Positions 12,064-23,253 of a DNA stretch of 64,000 nucleotides are shown here, one piece after another. Where the stretch lies: NCBI GenBank assembly GCA_023213395.1, contig CM041465.1, positions 109,375,741 through 109,439,740 on the forward strand, given 5' to 3'. The DNA is from Cycas panzhihuaensis (taxonomy: Eukaryota; Cycadophyta). A program made the translations under genes and the position numbers. The notes beneath the pieces are model-generated. The model was not told where the DNA came from. It searched no databases and saw nothing but the letters and a program-made list of their open reading frames with translations. The stretch's first letter is position 1. Every line of letters starts with the position of its first letter.

Positions 12064-12402
12064 GTGAACGGTGCCTCTTCATCCACATCTCACCTTGATC
12101 CTCTTCCAGAAGCTCCTCCACTTCCCAAGACCATTCCCGTGTACACTGGTCGTTACAATTTTCAAAGAGCCCTTCCTGAATCTACTATGAAGGGGAAGCC
12201 CTTCTCTATCGTTGACAAGCTCCACACCATCGTTATGGGGATGTCCTTGATAGATGTATTGAGAAGCTACCCCAAGCAATGCACTCTTCTTCTTGAAGCT
12301 CTTGGCCAACAAGATGCTTCCATCCATGCGGTAGGTGCTACCTCCCATGGACCACCTATTATCTCATTTGATCCTAGAGATCTCTTATCTCCCAGTGAAT
12401 GA
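12064..12402 (+). pseudogene. gag-protease spacer, E2
   Basis: A 112-codon open stretch containing FSIVDKLHTI, GMSLIDVLRSYPKQ and PPIISFDPRDL. The same block is present in every element (for example 58,769-59,176 in E7 and minus 38,109-38,644 in E4), so it is a real part of the polyprotein. I do not recognise a domain. It lies directly before protease. Confidence 0.65.
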
Positions 12403-12835
12403 GAGAGGCTTATACATTACCCGTTTGTCATTTCTATTAACACTCCCGATTTTATAATAAAGAGGACCATCGTAGATAATGGCTCCTCAGTCAACGCTAT
12501 ACCTACACGCATGCTCAAGGAGCTGGGCATAGTGACTCTTAAGTCTATCCCTTAGAAATGCCAAGGGTATGATGGGACTGATGAGTCCCCCTTAGGGACA
12601 GTCTCCCTTTCCCTCACCTTAGGAGAAAAGATTGTTTCTGTCAAAGTTGTTATACTCGATATCGATGTGGAATACAACCTATTGTTGGGCTAACCATGGC
12701 TCAACCAAAGAGGAGAAATCTGCTCCTTGCATTAGGGAAAACTTAAATTTGTCCATGAAGGATGAGTTAAGGTTATCACCTGTGAGCCTATACCATTTCA
12801 CACTTCTCATCTAGCTTGCCAGGTTTATCTTTGAT
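12403..12835 (+). pseudogene. pro: Retropepsin-like protease, E2
   Basis: The active-site loop reads TIVDNGSSVNAIP, with Asn where many retropepsins have Thr or Ser, as known in Tat/Ogre elements. LGTVSLSLTL and DVEYNLLLG of the second half follow. A stop (Trp to TAG) sits in the middle near 12,555, and another falls after LLLG. Its role would be cleavage of the Gag-Pro precursor. Gag, spacer and protease follow in the usual order, showing that this element kept its structural genes but lost pol. Confidence 0.72.
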
Positions 12836-13440
12836 GATGAAGATAATGATCCTGAGGAGGCTACCCCTTCTGTGGGACCTCTATTTTGGGAGACCGACCT
12901 TCATCAGTCAGAACCTATGCCTTGTCCTGAGCCAAACCTAGTCAGGTTTGCCCCTATTGGTGTAGGTAGTTATGGTTACTTAGCCATCATGGGTGATTCT
13001 GAGTTGGGCAGTGAGGGTTATGAGCCCCCTCCTCGATGTATCACCCTAGTTTCATGAGCACCTAGGGGGATATCTTGATCAGATATTCATGCTCCTCTTC
13101 ATTCTACATTGGCTCTTGAGCCATTGATTCTGAACCAGCCACTTATTTCACCTTCTTGCCCTCCCTGATTGGTCTTAAGTAGGCATCCACATCGACGAGC
13201 CACTTGTGGTTCATGCTCTAGATCCTTACCTAGGACTAGAGCCACTCCTACTTAGACATAGCCTTACCACGTGACCCATCACATGCTAGGTCTGTCGCAC
13301 TTATCTGGTTCTGACCATACCCAGTTTACTTATAGGCCTAGCCACAGAGGGCCTATCCTCCGTCACCTGTCTCATATCCTACGTGTGACTGCCCCTACCC
13401 TTACGTGGACTAGCCACACCTCTCTCTCTCTTTACGCTCT
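12836..13440 (+). pseudogene. Linker plus non-autonomous-specific segment, E2
   Basis: LVRFAPIGVGSYGYLAIMGD at about 12,945-13,000 is the conserved linker. From about 13,060 the sequence follows E1 and E3 but not E4, E6 or E7, and at about 13,436 it enters the post-integrase block (TAAACTACCATCCTAGG). About 370 bp thus replace about 3 kb of RT, RNase H and integrase. I see no known domain in the segment. Confidence 0.72.
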
Positions 13441-14172
13441 GAAATAAGCTTAAACTACCATCCTAGGCATGTCTCCATTCCCCCGTAGTCGTAGGTGGGA
13501 TGGTAGCCTGGGGTGGCCTTCCTATTCCTCTTGGATTCCTCCCCTGAAAGCCCTTGTCCCCCTTCCTCTAGGGCCTCATCCTCCTATTCAGGTACATCGT
13601 CCATAGTGCTCCTATTTGGGTACATTCCTCGACTAGGATGATGTATTAGAGTGTCATTACTCCCTCATTATTGGCACTTCCTTTGCATATTCTGCTATGC
13701 TCCCATGTGGACATGTGTGTCGCCATATCTCCCAGCCTCACATACGTCTATCGCCGCTACTCATGGTGATCGTATGTGCCTCTACTAGGAATATGGCCTT
13801 GCATGAAAGAAAGTGTGTGTAACTCAAACAAATATCATAGCACAAATCATACAATAATCAATCATAAACATCATAACATATCCCTCTTTGTACATCTGTG
13901 TACCCTCGTACACATACATACATGAACATAAAAACATAAATATACATCATCCATCATGTGTCACATACACATCAACATACATCAAATAGGGGTTAATGGC
14001 CTCGTCTATATACATAAAAATCATCATGTGTCATATCGTACAAATAGTATGGTACATAATCCATGGGAAGTCAGAATCCTTGTAGGGAGGAGTATAATCA
14101 CGTGGCCACATGTGGTGACTCCCTAGAGGTCTATTACTTTCTCGTGCCAAATTAAAACTACCCTACTCTACT
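13441..14172. other. 3' non-coding block, E2
   Basis: No gene seen. CT-rich sequence, then AT-rich CATACATA-type sequence (13,800-14,060), then a segment ending at the stop of the antisense gene. It matches 21,171-21,911 in E3 and 48,963-49,607 in E6. Confidence 0.55.
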
Positions 14173-14800
14173 CTACTGCTGCCCCGCTCCTGAGGCATCA
14201 TCTCCCGGTTGGTGTGATCCCTCTCCTAGGGACCACATCCCTCCCAGACTTCGTTTGTGCCTTTGGGAGCTCCCAACCTCGCTTCCCCCTTCCTTGGGCC
14301 TCCTCACGGTTTTCGTCACTGTGTGAGTATATACCCAACTCCATGATGATCTTGAGGCTACCTTATCTACAACTTGATTATATCTCACCTGGATATGATC
14401 CCGCTCACTCTCCACACCCCAAAGTCTCTCCTCCATACTCCAGAATATCTCCTCCATCTCTCAAAGACACTCCTCTAGCATCGCCATCCTAATTTGTCTC
14501 TCCACATCTCCACCTACACCTCCTTGTGCCTCCAGCACCTGCACTCAACCTCGTAGAGTATCCCTCTTAAATCGGGTCTTATCCATCTCACCCTGGAGTC
14601 GTCCCATACGTGCCTTGTGCTCTTGGGACTCCACAATCCATACATCCCTTGCCATAACTAATGGAGCGAATACTGCTGTGTGGGCTCCCACCGATCTAGG
14701 CTCCTCTCCTTCCTAGATGGGAGGTTGACCCTCTACGTAGGCCCAGGGAAACATCTCTTGGACTATAGCCTCCACTAACCTGTGGATCTCAACTACTCTT
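14173..14800 (-). pseudogene. Antisense gene, last exon only, E2
   Basis: A minus-strand frame contains the coiled-coil part (MEEIFWSMEERLWGVESERD) and the conserved tail with GGMWSLGEGSHQ and a terminal AGQQ stop at 14,173. The exon 3 acceptor is near 14,800 and is followed upstream by about 60 bp of intron 2. The rest of the gene is lost at the 14,860 junction, so E2 has no promoter or PMD part. Confidence 0.65.
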
Positions 14801-14854
14801 GCAAAGTCCAACATGGCATGTGTTAGTACATGGAGCTATATACCAAACCAAAAT

Positions 14855-14865
14855 CAAAAGAACTA
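14855..14865. other. E2/E3 deletion junction
   Basis: Left of here the sequence matches intron 2 of the antisense gene (ACCAAACCAAAATCAAA, compare complement of 28,330-28,350). Right of here it matches the inside of an LTR (compare 7,765 onward). About 600 bp of LTR start, the rest of the antisense gene and the aRNH are missing. A-rich sequence on both sides suggests illegitimate recombination. Confidence 0.65.
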
Positions 14866-17186
14866 AAAATTTTACGAAATTTCCACATGGATTAGTCACT
14901 GCCCAAGTCCCAGCCTAACCCTAATCGCTTAATTAGGGCTAGGGTTGAGTATAAAGCCTAAAACATTCCTTATTTCCCTCTCTTATAATTTCTAACAATC
15001 TCCTACAACTCTCTTTATCTTGCTCTTCTATCATCTTTGCAAGCTTCCTCCTGTAGGAAACGCCCTGCATCTACTAAGATCTCTTGGACTCTACCTTCTA
15101 CAACTCCAATTCATCGAACTTATCTCATCAAGGAGCCTCACTAAGAGAAGACACCATTGAAAGATTACATTCACAGGTATATAGCAGGTTTCTTCTTCAG
15201 ATTTTGTATGGATTCTCTTACAAGCACCCAGATCAGCCTCATCTTACACTGCTTTCAAGGAAGCCTACTGCAAACTTAGCCTAGCAGGTAGCTCTTTATG
15301 TTTCTCTTCATGTCATCTCCTTAAAACTCCTTTGAAAGCTAAGATCTCTTCCATATATCTTTTATTTTCAGTACTTTCTAGTTTATACATGAGGTATTTC
15401 CCTACAGTTTTCCTTTCATATTTGCATTTTCTTTCCTCTATCTCTATGGTCTCTCCAAGGGGCATGTGAGGTAAGCCACTCAGGGTATGATTGAAGGAAG
15501 AACTCAGTGGGTTCCATACCCTACAAGGCCAGATTCCTAAGGGGCAATCGCCCCCTCCTCCTTTGCTTTCCTCCTTGTGTCCTCCTTGGGCCATTGGACG
15601 ACCCCAAAAAGGAGGCTATTACTGGAACCAGTGTATGTAGCCCCTTACTTCACTGTTTCTAGCCTTGAGAGTCCTATATCAATAGGGTATTTCAACCCCC
15701 CAGTGGTGTTATATCCCTCTTTTGGTCGCTCCCTCACAAGGTGTTGTACATGCTACATATCATAACTTTGGTAATATTTACAATGTTTTTGGCTTCTATA
15801 GCATTTGCTCCTTTCACTATTGGCTGTTATATAGGCTACCTAAACTTGTTATCTTTGTGTTCAAAGGCGGTGTGGAGGTACTTACATAAGGGGGTTAGCC
15901 ATTCTGAGGCTAACTATTAGCATTCATTGCTTGTTGAGACTTATGTTAATAGGTTTGAAAAGAGCTTTCAATTAAATATTTTGTGTTGTTTCCAACTTTC
16001 TGCTTGCAACTTTTGGCACTTTATCTCCTATACAAATATGTGCATCTACTTGGTATTCTAGTAGCCCCTTAAAGGAAGAGGAAGGCAACCTTTGTGGTTG
16101 CTGGTTTCATCACAACGTTTGTAGGAAGGAAGAGGTGCTTCCATTTGGGTAAGTCTTCACCTTTTCTCCTTCGATTTTGCTTCCTCACATAGTTGCTTTA
16201 TTTCCTTTCATCCTTTCTAGCTTTCCTTTCTTTTCTTTTACATGGGGAAGGTAAGGAAGCCCCTCCAATACCACCTCTCAACAACATTGGTGCGTCAGAA
16301 AAGGAGAAGGGAGCAAGCACGCCATATAGGCGAGACATCTTCTTCGGCCACGTAACTTTCTGGGTATGTATTTCCCCTCCTTTCATAGCTCTTTCCCTTT
16401 GTCATTATTAGTTCTATCACCTTGCATAATAAACAACATAAAAGGAAAGGGCAATCAATCGACCTGCACGCATTCATCTTGCATATGCATGTTGCATTCC
16501 GCCTTTATAGGAAGAAGCATATCATAGGAATCATACCTCCCTCCTCTCCTACTCGAATGCAAAATGCCCCTTAGCTTTGCATTTCCTAGCTTGCATGCTT
16601 GAGTGTGTTTAGAATACTTTTTCCCTTTTTCCTTGTTTGAAAACAAAAGAGAGTGAGAGAGTGTTTTAAGTTCCTCTTTTGTAAAGTAAATGAGAACACC
16701 TAAATTATCCTTTCATACACCTTCTTCACATTCCTATTCACACACTCTACCCACATTGCCCTTGTCAGGATTCAGATCCCTTCACTCACATAACGACAAG
16801 TGGTCTTTTGCTATCACTTCTTTCACTTGTAGACCTACCTTAGGTGAGTTGACCTAAGGAGTTCTTGTTATTCCACTCATATCATATCACCTTGCCATAG
16901 TAGTTCTTTTCCTTATTGGGCCTCCCTTTCCCCTTCTGGCCATCTAAGGGTGGGAGGATTCCATCATTTGGGATTATCAAAGATACCTTATGTGTATCTT
17001 GAATTTCAAGCCAAAAGCATAAGCTACCTTGATGAAGTTGTGCACCATTCGTGGGTCTCAAACCTATGTTCTGATACAGGGGTGCCCTATGTGGGTGTCT
17101 CTTTCACTTATAGGATCATATTTATTTATCATTGATTGCCCCAATATTCGCAAAGTTCAGTTACCATCCCCTTAGACATGATTCTA
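14861..17186 (+). repeat. LTR shared by E2 and E3, 5' truncated
   Basis: Matches the E2 LTR from about its 615th base to its end, with about 570 bp at 16,170-16,740 that E2 has lost. It ends just before TGGCGACCATACC. Apparent open stretches inside it (16,193-16,411) are not conserved as protein and are not called. Confidence 0.75.
14950..14956 (+). promoter_or_regulatory. TATA box of E3 LTR
   Basis: TATAAAG follows TTAGGGCTAGGGTTGAG, in the same context as 7,856. Confidence 0.58.
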
Positions 17187-17187
17187 T

Positions 17188-17206
17188 TGGCGACCATACC
17201 AGGGAC
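17188..17206 (+). other. E3 primer binding site
   Basis: TGGCGACCATACCAGGGAC lies two bases after the LTR end. It matches the E6 site except for two or three bases. Confidence 0.6.
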
Positions 17207-17350
17207 CTGCCCGTAAGGGGAATTTGTCTTTTTACCTTTCTTATTGGTGTTACTACCTCTTGGTAGTTTTCCTCTTTGATCTTATTGGACAGCCCCCAAC
17301 ACATGCATAGCCTTGTTTCCCTCTTCTTCCAATGCATAAGTAGGACTTAT

Positions 17351-19660
17351 ATGCGACGATTCTCACACCGCTTACAAGGACTACCCCCATTGTTAGAAGA
17401 GACTTCATATCATTCCCTTCCCGCATCAGATCCCGATCTAATCATGGAAGGATCTCTTTTGGATTGGGCATACCATGCCTATGTGTCTAATTCCTTAGAG
17501 CCATTTACTTCCTTCCAAGGGTTCGCCCAAGGAAGCAAAGACCCCATGTATTATCTGGGTGACCAACCACACCCCTGATCTCATCATTCCTCTACTCATG
17601 GAGTAGAACCCACATCTCCTTTGGAGTTTCACCATTGCCATGGAAATTCTCATGAGGACCATCCTGCGGGACCCACTTCATATGAGGCCTCTTTTACCTC
17701 ATACGATCAAGTGGATAGCCCTCTCGCTGATGTAGTAGAAACTTTGAGCTAATGCTTCCAAGATGCACACCTCCAACCATGCCCAAGGTGGTTTGAGAAG
17801 GTCTTTTGAAGCGTTGTGCTGCCTTCTTCTACATCCTCTTCCCCTCGCTCATCCCGTTCAGCTACTTTACCCATGATGAGCCTAGCTTTTACATCTTCTT
17901 CTCCCTATGGTATATGTTCCTTGAGAACCACTCAAGGCATGTCATCTTCCCAATTTGGGCTGAGCATGCCCCTGGCTAGTCAAACCACTAGTCCTTCTCC
18001 TACCATTATTTATCCATCCACTAGACCTGGGGGACTTGCATGCCCCCCTACTTCTAATCATGTGGGGTCTATCCCCATATAATCCCAATACCAACCTAAA
18101 GACCCTTTTCTCTACCTACCTCCTGGTTACACTACTCAATCATGGGGGCATGGTAAAGGGAATTCCTTACTTGCTTATGTGGTGGACTCTCTACATCCTT
18201 ATGGGGTCGCGCCACCCATGGGCGGCCCATATGGGCAGACTCCGGTACCTCACCCCTCTTGTCTGCCATCTTATGTAGCACCCTACATAATGCCTTTGCA
18301 AGGAGGCCCAACTCCTTCCCAAGGAACTTTCCCTTAAGCTCCTTGCCAACAAGGAGTGCTCTCTCTAGGAGGGATGGGTACGTCATACCTATCCACTCCC
18401 ATGCAAGTTTCCTCGAATGTAGGATTCATGCCTCCTCACCAAGTGGTAAGAGGACAACATCCTCTTTCGAACCAAAACTACCCACCATCATTTCCAGCAT
18501 CTGTTGACCCTCTAGTCCAGTCAAGGGTATGGCCCTTTATAGACTATCGGTCAACCCCATTACTTGTTAAGGCATTAAGGACTAACTTACCACCTCAGCC
18601 CCATGAAGTCCTCAAATTCAATAGGACTTCGTTGCAAGACCTAGCGAAGCATATTCATATCTTCTCTATGGCATGCATTGATTACTGGACTTACAAACAC
18701 ATCCTTATGAAATTATTCCTGTGGTCTCTTCAAGGTGATGCCCTTAAATGGTTGTATCGCCTACCCACGCATTCCATCTTCTCATTCCAGCAGCTCGTAG
18801 ATGAGTTTGTCAACTACTTTGACGTGGCTCGCCCATTTGAGAGTAGAATGAAATCCCTCCTGTCACTCAAATAAGGCCACAATGAAATGAATCATGACTT
18901 TGTGTGGCATTTCCACAACCTTCTTTACTCCACTAAGGCTACTTTGCCCAAGGAGTTGAAGAGGGATCTTTTCGTCAATGCCCTTCATCTAGAAGTCTAC
19001 GTAGAAGTCCTTAAGATGGGGATGACTATGTGTGACTCCTCTATAGTGAAGTGCTTGGAACTTAAAGCCATTGAGATCCAGGATGGACTCAAGAAGCCTC
19101 TTAAGTCCTCACAGTGATATGAGGCACCACCACCACCAAAAGAAACCAAAACTCAACAACCCTCTAGGTCTTCTTCCCACTCTATTGAGAAGACTCTAAA
19201 CCCTCTTACTTTAGTTATCCATTCATTTGAATGTACGATGAAAGAACTCAAGCTTCAAACTCCTTCATCTCCTACTTCTAACAAGATAGTTCACCAGGCT
19301 TCATAAGTTGCCCCTTCTAAGGGTGGCAATACTGAATCCTCTCAAGCGAGGAAACTTGACTCCTCCCTTAAGAAGAAGTGGTGCTCCATCCATGGGGAGT
19401 GATTTTATGACGATTCACGCTGTTGGGCACAGCATCCTAAGGCTACCCCACAACATGACTAGTCCCCAAAATGAGCATCTAGACCCAACCTAGATCAGCT
19501 TGTTCACAGAGATCCCTTCTCCAAACATGGGGAATGTGATCGTAACCCCCAATAAAAGAATAACTGGAACCGAGGGAGGTCTCCTAATCCTCACTCTTCT
19601 TAAGCTAAAGGGAAGGATGTGAGGAATTCATCTTCTTCCTTGAGTTCTCCTAATTGACAC
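17351..19660 (+). pseudogene. gag: gag polyprotein remnant, E3
   Basis: The start ATG begins MRRFSHRLQGLPPLLE. The N-terminal part is damaged. The capsid-like core at about 18,590-19,110 has GDALKWLYRL, VNYFDVARPFESRMKSLLSL and LPKELKRDLFVNALH. A stop (CAA to TAA) at 18,872 sits at the same codon as one in E6. The Cys/His region near 19,378-19,440 has lost one Cys to TGA (CSIHGE*FYDD). Downstream text is basic and Ser-rich. It is the main structural protein of the particle, now inactive. Confidence 0.78.
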
Positions 19661-19726
19661 ATCCCATCACCTTCACGATCCCAGAATAAGGGAAAGAAGG
19701 TCATTCAGTTACTTAAGACCACCCCA

Positions 19727-20100
19727 TTGTATGCCTTAACCCAATCTCAAGCGATCAAAGAGGCGAATGATGCCTCTTCATACACATCTCACCTTGACCC
19801 TCTTATGGAAACTTCTCTTCCAGAAGCCCCTATACTTCCCAAGACCATTCCCATGTGCCATAGTCGTGCAAATTTCAAAGGTCTCTTCCCTAACCCACTG
19901 CGAAGGGGAAGCCTTTCTCTATCATTGAAGAACTTCATATCGTCACTACAAGGATGTCCTTAATGGATGTCTTGAGAAGCTGTCCTGAGCAACACACTCT
20001 TCTTCTTGAAGCTCTTAGCCAATAAGATACTTTTATCCATGCAGTAAGTGCCACCTCCCATGGATGACCTGTCATCTCATTCAATCCCTAAGATCTCCCA
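19727..20100 (+). pseudogene. gag-protease spacer, E3
   Basis: Contains ALTQSQAIKEANDASS and then a frameshifted form of the FSI-EELH and SLMDVLRSC block. It is homologous to 12,064-12,402 in E2. No recognised domain. Confidence 0.58.
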
Positions 20101-20480
20101 TCTCCTAGTGAACAGGAGAATCTTTTGCATTACCCATTCGTCACTACCATTGACACTCCTAATTTTATCACAAAGAGGACCATCGTAGATAATGGTTCCT
20201 CGGTTAATGTTATACCTGCGCGCATGATCAAGGAGCTCAGCATGGTGGCTCTTGAGTTTGTCCCTTGGAAATGCCAAGGGTATGATGGGACTGAGAAGTC
20301 CCCCTTAGGGATAGTCTTCTTTTCCCTCACCTTAGGAGGAAAGACCATTTTTATCAAAGTTTTTATACTCGATATTGATGTGGAGTATAACCTATTATTG
20401 GGCCAACTATAGCTTGACCAAATGGGAGCAATCTACTCCTCGCATTAGGGGCAACTTAAATTTATCCATGAAGGACAAGT
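20101..20480 (+). pseudogene. pro: Retropepsin-like protease, E3
   Basis: The open stretch at 20,125-20,409 covers most of the domain: HYPFVTTIDTPNF, the active-site VDNGSSVNVIP, then WKCQGYDG and DVEYNLLLGQL. The catalytic Asp is intact; a TAG follows the LLLGQ motif. It is one of the better preserved protease copies in the window. In this element it is followed by the linker but no RT. Confidence 0.75.
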
Positions 20481-21170
20481 TAAGGTTGTCACCCATGAGC
20501 ATATGCCATCTCACACTTATCATCTAGCTTGCCAGGCTATCTTCTATGATGAAGATAGCAATCATGAGGAGGCTATCCCTTCCATGGGGCATCTTTTTCA
20601 AGAGACTGACCTTCATCAGTCAGAAACTATGCCTTGTCATGAGCCAAACCTAGTAAGGTTTCCTCCTATTGGTGTAGGTAGTTATGGTTACTTAACCATC
20701 ATGGGTGATTCTAAGTTAGATAGTAAGGGTTATGAGCCCTCTCCTCAGCGCGTCACCCTAGTTTCACACATACCTAGGGAGATATCTTGATTGGGTATTC
20801 CCTCTTCTCTTCATTCTACATTAGCTCCTTAGCCGCTGGTTCCGAACTAGCCACTTCTTTCACCTTCTTGCCCTCCCTGAGTGGTTTTACGTAGGCATCC
20901 ATGTCAACAAGCCACTTGTAGAGGTGCTTGTTCTTCACGCTCTAGATTCTCACCCAAGTTTGGAGACATTCCTACTCAGACACAACCTCGCCACGTGATC
21001 TGTCACGTGTTAGGTCTGTCATAGTTATCTGGTTTCAACCATAACTAGTTTGGTTATAGGTCTAGTCACATAGGGCCTACCCTTCGTCACCTATCTGCAA
21101 TTCTGTGTGTGAATACCCCTGTCCCTACGTGGGCTAGGCACACCTCTCTCTCTCCTAGCACTCTAAAATG
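20481..21170 (+). pseudogene. Linker plus non-autonomous-specific segment, E3
   Basis: LVRFPPIGVGSYGYLTIMGD near 20,650-20,715 is the linker. From about 20,790 it matches 13,060-13,440 (E2) and the complement of 6,640-6,990 (E1). Shared stretches include GCCCTCCCTGA, CACGTGA and TTATAGGYCTAG. It then enters ATGAGCATAAACTATCG, the post-integrase block. No part of RT, RNase H or integrase is present. Confidence 0.72.
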
Positions 21171-21911
21171 AGCATAAACTATCGTCCTAAGCACGTCCCC
21201 ATTCCCCATAGCCATAGGTAGAATGGCAGCTTAGGGTGGCCCCTGTGCTTCTTTTGGGTTCCTCCTGCGAAACCCCTTGTCCCTCTTTCTATGGGGGCCA
21301 TGTCCTCCTATTTGGTTGTATTGTCCCTAGTGCTCTCAGGTTTGGGTACATTCCCTGACTAGGATGATGCATTGGAGTGTCATTACTCCCTTCACATTAG
21401 AATTTCCTTTTCATATCCTATTATGCTCACATGATAGACATGTGTGTGGCCCTATCTCCTAGCCTCACATATGTCTATCACCGTTGCTCACGATGATCAT
21501 GTGTGCCCCTTCTAGGAATATGGCCCTACATGAAAGGAAGTATGTATAGCTCAACAATCTCTTATCATAAGACATACAATAATCAATCATCAGAAAACAT
21601 CATAATATATCCCTCCTCATGCATCCGTGCACCCTTATACATATACATACATGAACATAAAACTATAAATATGCATCATCCATCATGTGTCATCATACAT
21701 ATTAACATATACCAAATGGGGTACCAATGGCCCCGTTTATATACATAAAATAATCAACATGTGTCATATCATACAAATGGTATGGTACATCATCTATGGG
21801 AAGATGGAATCCTTGTAGGGAGGAGTACAATCATGTGGTAACATATGGTGACTCCCTTAAGGTCTGCTGCATTCCCCTGTTAAATCAAAACTACTATACC
21901 CTACTCTACTA
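21171..21911. other. 3' non-coding block, E3
   Basis: No gene seen. The part at about 21,660-21,730 (ATATGCATCATCCATCATG...ACCAAATGGGG) is the uninterrupted version of the site into which E5 inserted in E4, and serves as an empty-site control for that insertion. Confidence 0.6.
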
Positions 21912-22216
21912 CTACCCTACTCTTGGAGTATCATCTCTTGCTTGATGTGATCCCTCTCCTAAGGACCACATGCCTCCCATGCTCCTCCTATGCCTCTGGG
22001 AGCTCCCTACCTTGCTCCCCTCATCTTGAGGCCTCCTTGGGGTCGTCATCACTGTGTGAGTATGTGTCCTACTCTGTGACGATCTCGAGGCTACCTGATC
22101 CACTAATTGATCATATCACGCCTGGATACGATCCCTCTCATCCTTCACTCCCTAGAGTCTCTCCTTGATGCTCCAAAACCTCTCCTCCATCCTTCTAAGA
22201 TGCTCCTCTAGCACTA
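21912..22216 (-). pseudogene. Antisense gene, tail of last exon, E3
   Basis: The minus-strand text has RSMGGMWSLGEGSHQARDD and a stop at 21,912, equivalent to the end of the E2, E4 and E6 copies. It is cut by the E4 LTR at 22,217. Confidence 0.6.
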
Positions 22217-23202
22217 TATATGTGCTTCTACGGGATAGTCACTATGCTCATTAGGAATGATAGTAGTCAACAACTAGTGTTGAAGGTGTAGGTGAGAACC
22301 TATAAGCAAAGAGAGCACCATGTAGGGTGCCCCATACGCTGAAGCGTGAGTTCGGGACCTACGAATGTCACCCAACTACCTTAGAGTAGCCCTCAATCTG
22401 GAAGAGAGAGTGAATACAAGGGGTAGCCTAGATAGTCTCAAGAGGAAGGTCCTCCCGCCCTTGGATGGTCGGAAGGGAAGAAGAGGAATCCTCAAGGAGT
22501 TTCCCTATGATGAAAGAAAATAAATATGGAAGAGGTAGGCGAGGGCCTATGATGTAAGAAGGTCTCCCTTGGTTATTTGGTCTAGGTAAATAAAACCAAG
22601 AGAGGGAGTGGAAGAGGGGCTAAAACTAGGTCCTCCTTTTAGCAACTCAAAGATAAAACGGAAAAGAAGGACAAGTATTATACATGCAAGCAAACAAAGC
22701 TAAATGAAATGCATCTAAGGGGTATGTTTGGATTAATAGGAAGAGGAAGAGGAATGGGGTTCCTACTATGTCCTTTTCCTACATGGGACAAGCATACGAT
22801 ATATAAATGTAAATAACCAATATTATTAACCTTTCACTTTCACGTGATCTATTAAACTAAAGCATAGATTTTAAATAAAAGTAAGAAAGAAAAATGGAGG
22901 GATGAAGAGAGAGAGATGGTATGTACTCAAGAGGTGTAGCGGTTAACGGAAGACCTCACGTATGCATAACACATGCCCTCTCACCAACCAACGAATGTGT
23001 AATCAAGATCGATGCGAAGGACATGGGCTTCCTTACCTTCCCCTTATGAAAACAAAGTGGAACAAAAAGGAAGCAAATAAAGCAAAGGAAAAAAATAGGG
23101 TAAAACTTAACTGCATCTGAATGCCTTTTCCCTTCGTGAGAATGTGTGTTAAACCTACACATACAAGAGCTTATCCCTTATAAGAAGGGGCTATGAGAAG
23201 AG

Positions 23203-23253
<51 letters not shown>

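Larger units (their letters stand above)
7148..14860 (+). mobile_element. E2: non-autonomous gag-protease element, 3' end lost
   Basis: 5' LTR, PBS, gag, zinc-knuckle region, protease, linker, the sub-family segment, 3' non-coding block and the last exon of the antisense gene follow in order. RT, RNase H and integrase are absent. At about 14,860, inside intron 2 of the antisense gene, the sequence jumps into the middle of the E3 LTR, so the aRNH, PPT and LTR start are missing. E2 interrupts the E1 linker; the five bases before it are GTCTC. Confidence 0.8.
14861..22216 (+). mobile_element. E3: non-autonomous gag-protease element, truncated at both ends
   Basis: Same order as E2: LTR (start missing), PBS, gag, spacer, protease, linker, sub-family segment, 3' non-coding block, and part of antisense exon 3. 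It is cut at 22,217 by the end of the E4 LTR; the five bases before that are CACTA. E2 and E3 are in the same orientation and share one LTR between them, so they may once have been a tandem LTR-int-LTR-int array. Confidence 0.78.

Noticed and set aside
13860-14060. CATACATA-rich stretches in the 3' blocks as tandem repeat arrays or CRISPR-like repeats
   Set aside because: They are AT-rich low-complexity sequence without regular unit length or spacers, and this is plant repeat DNA.
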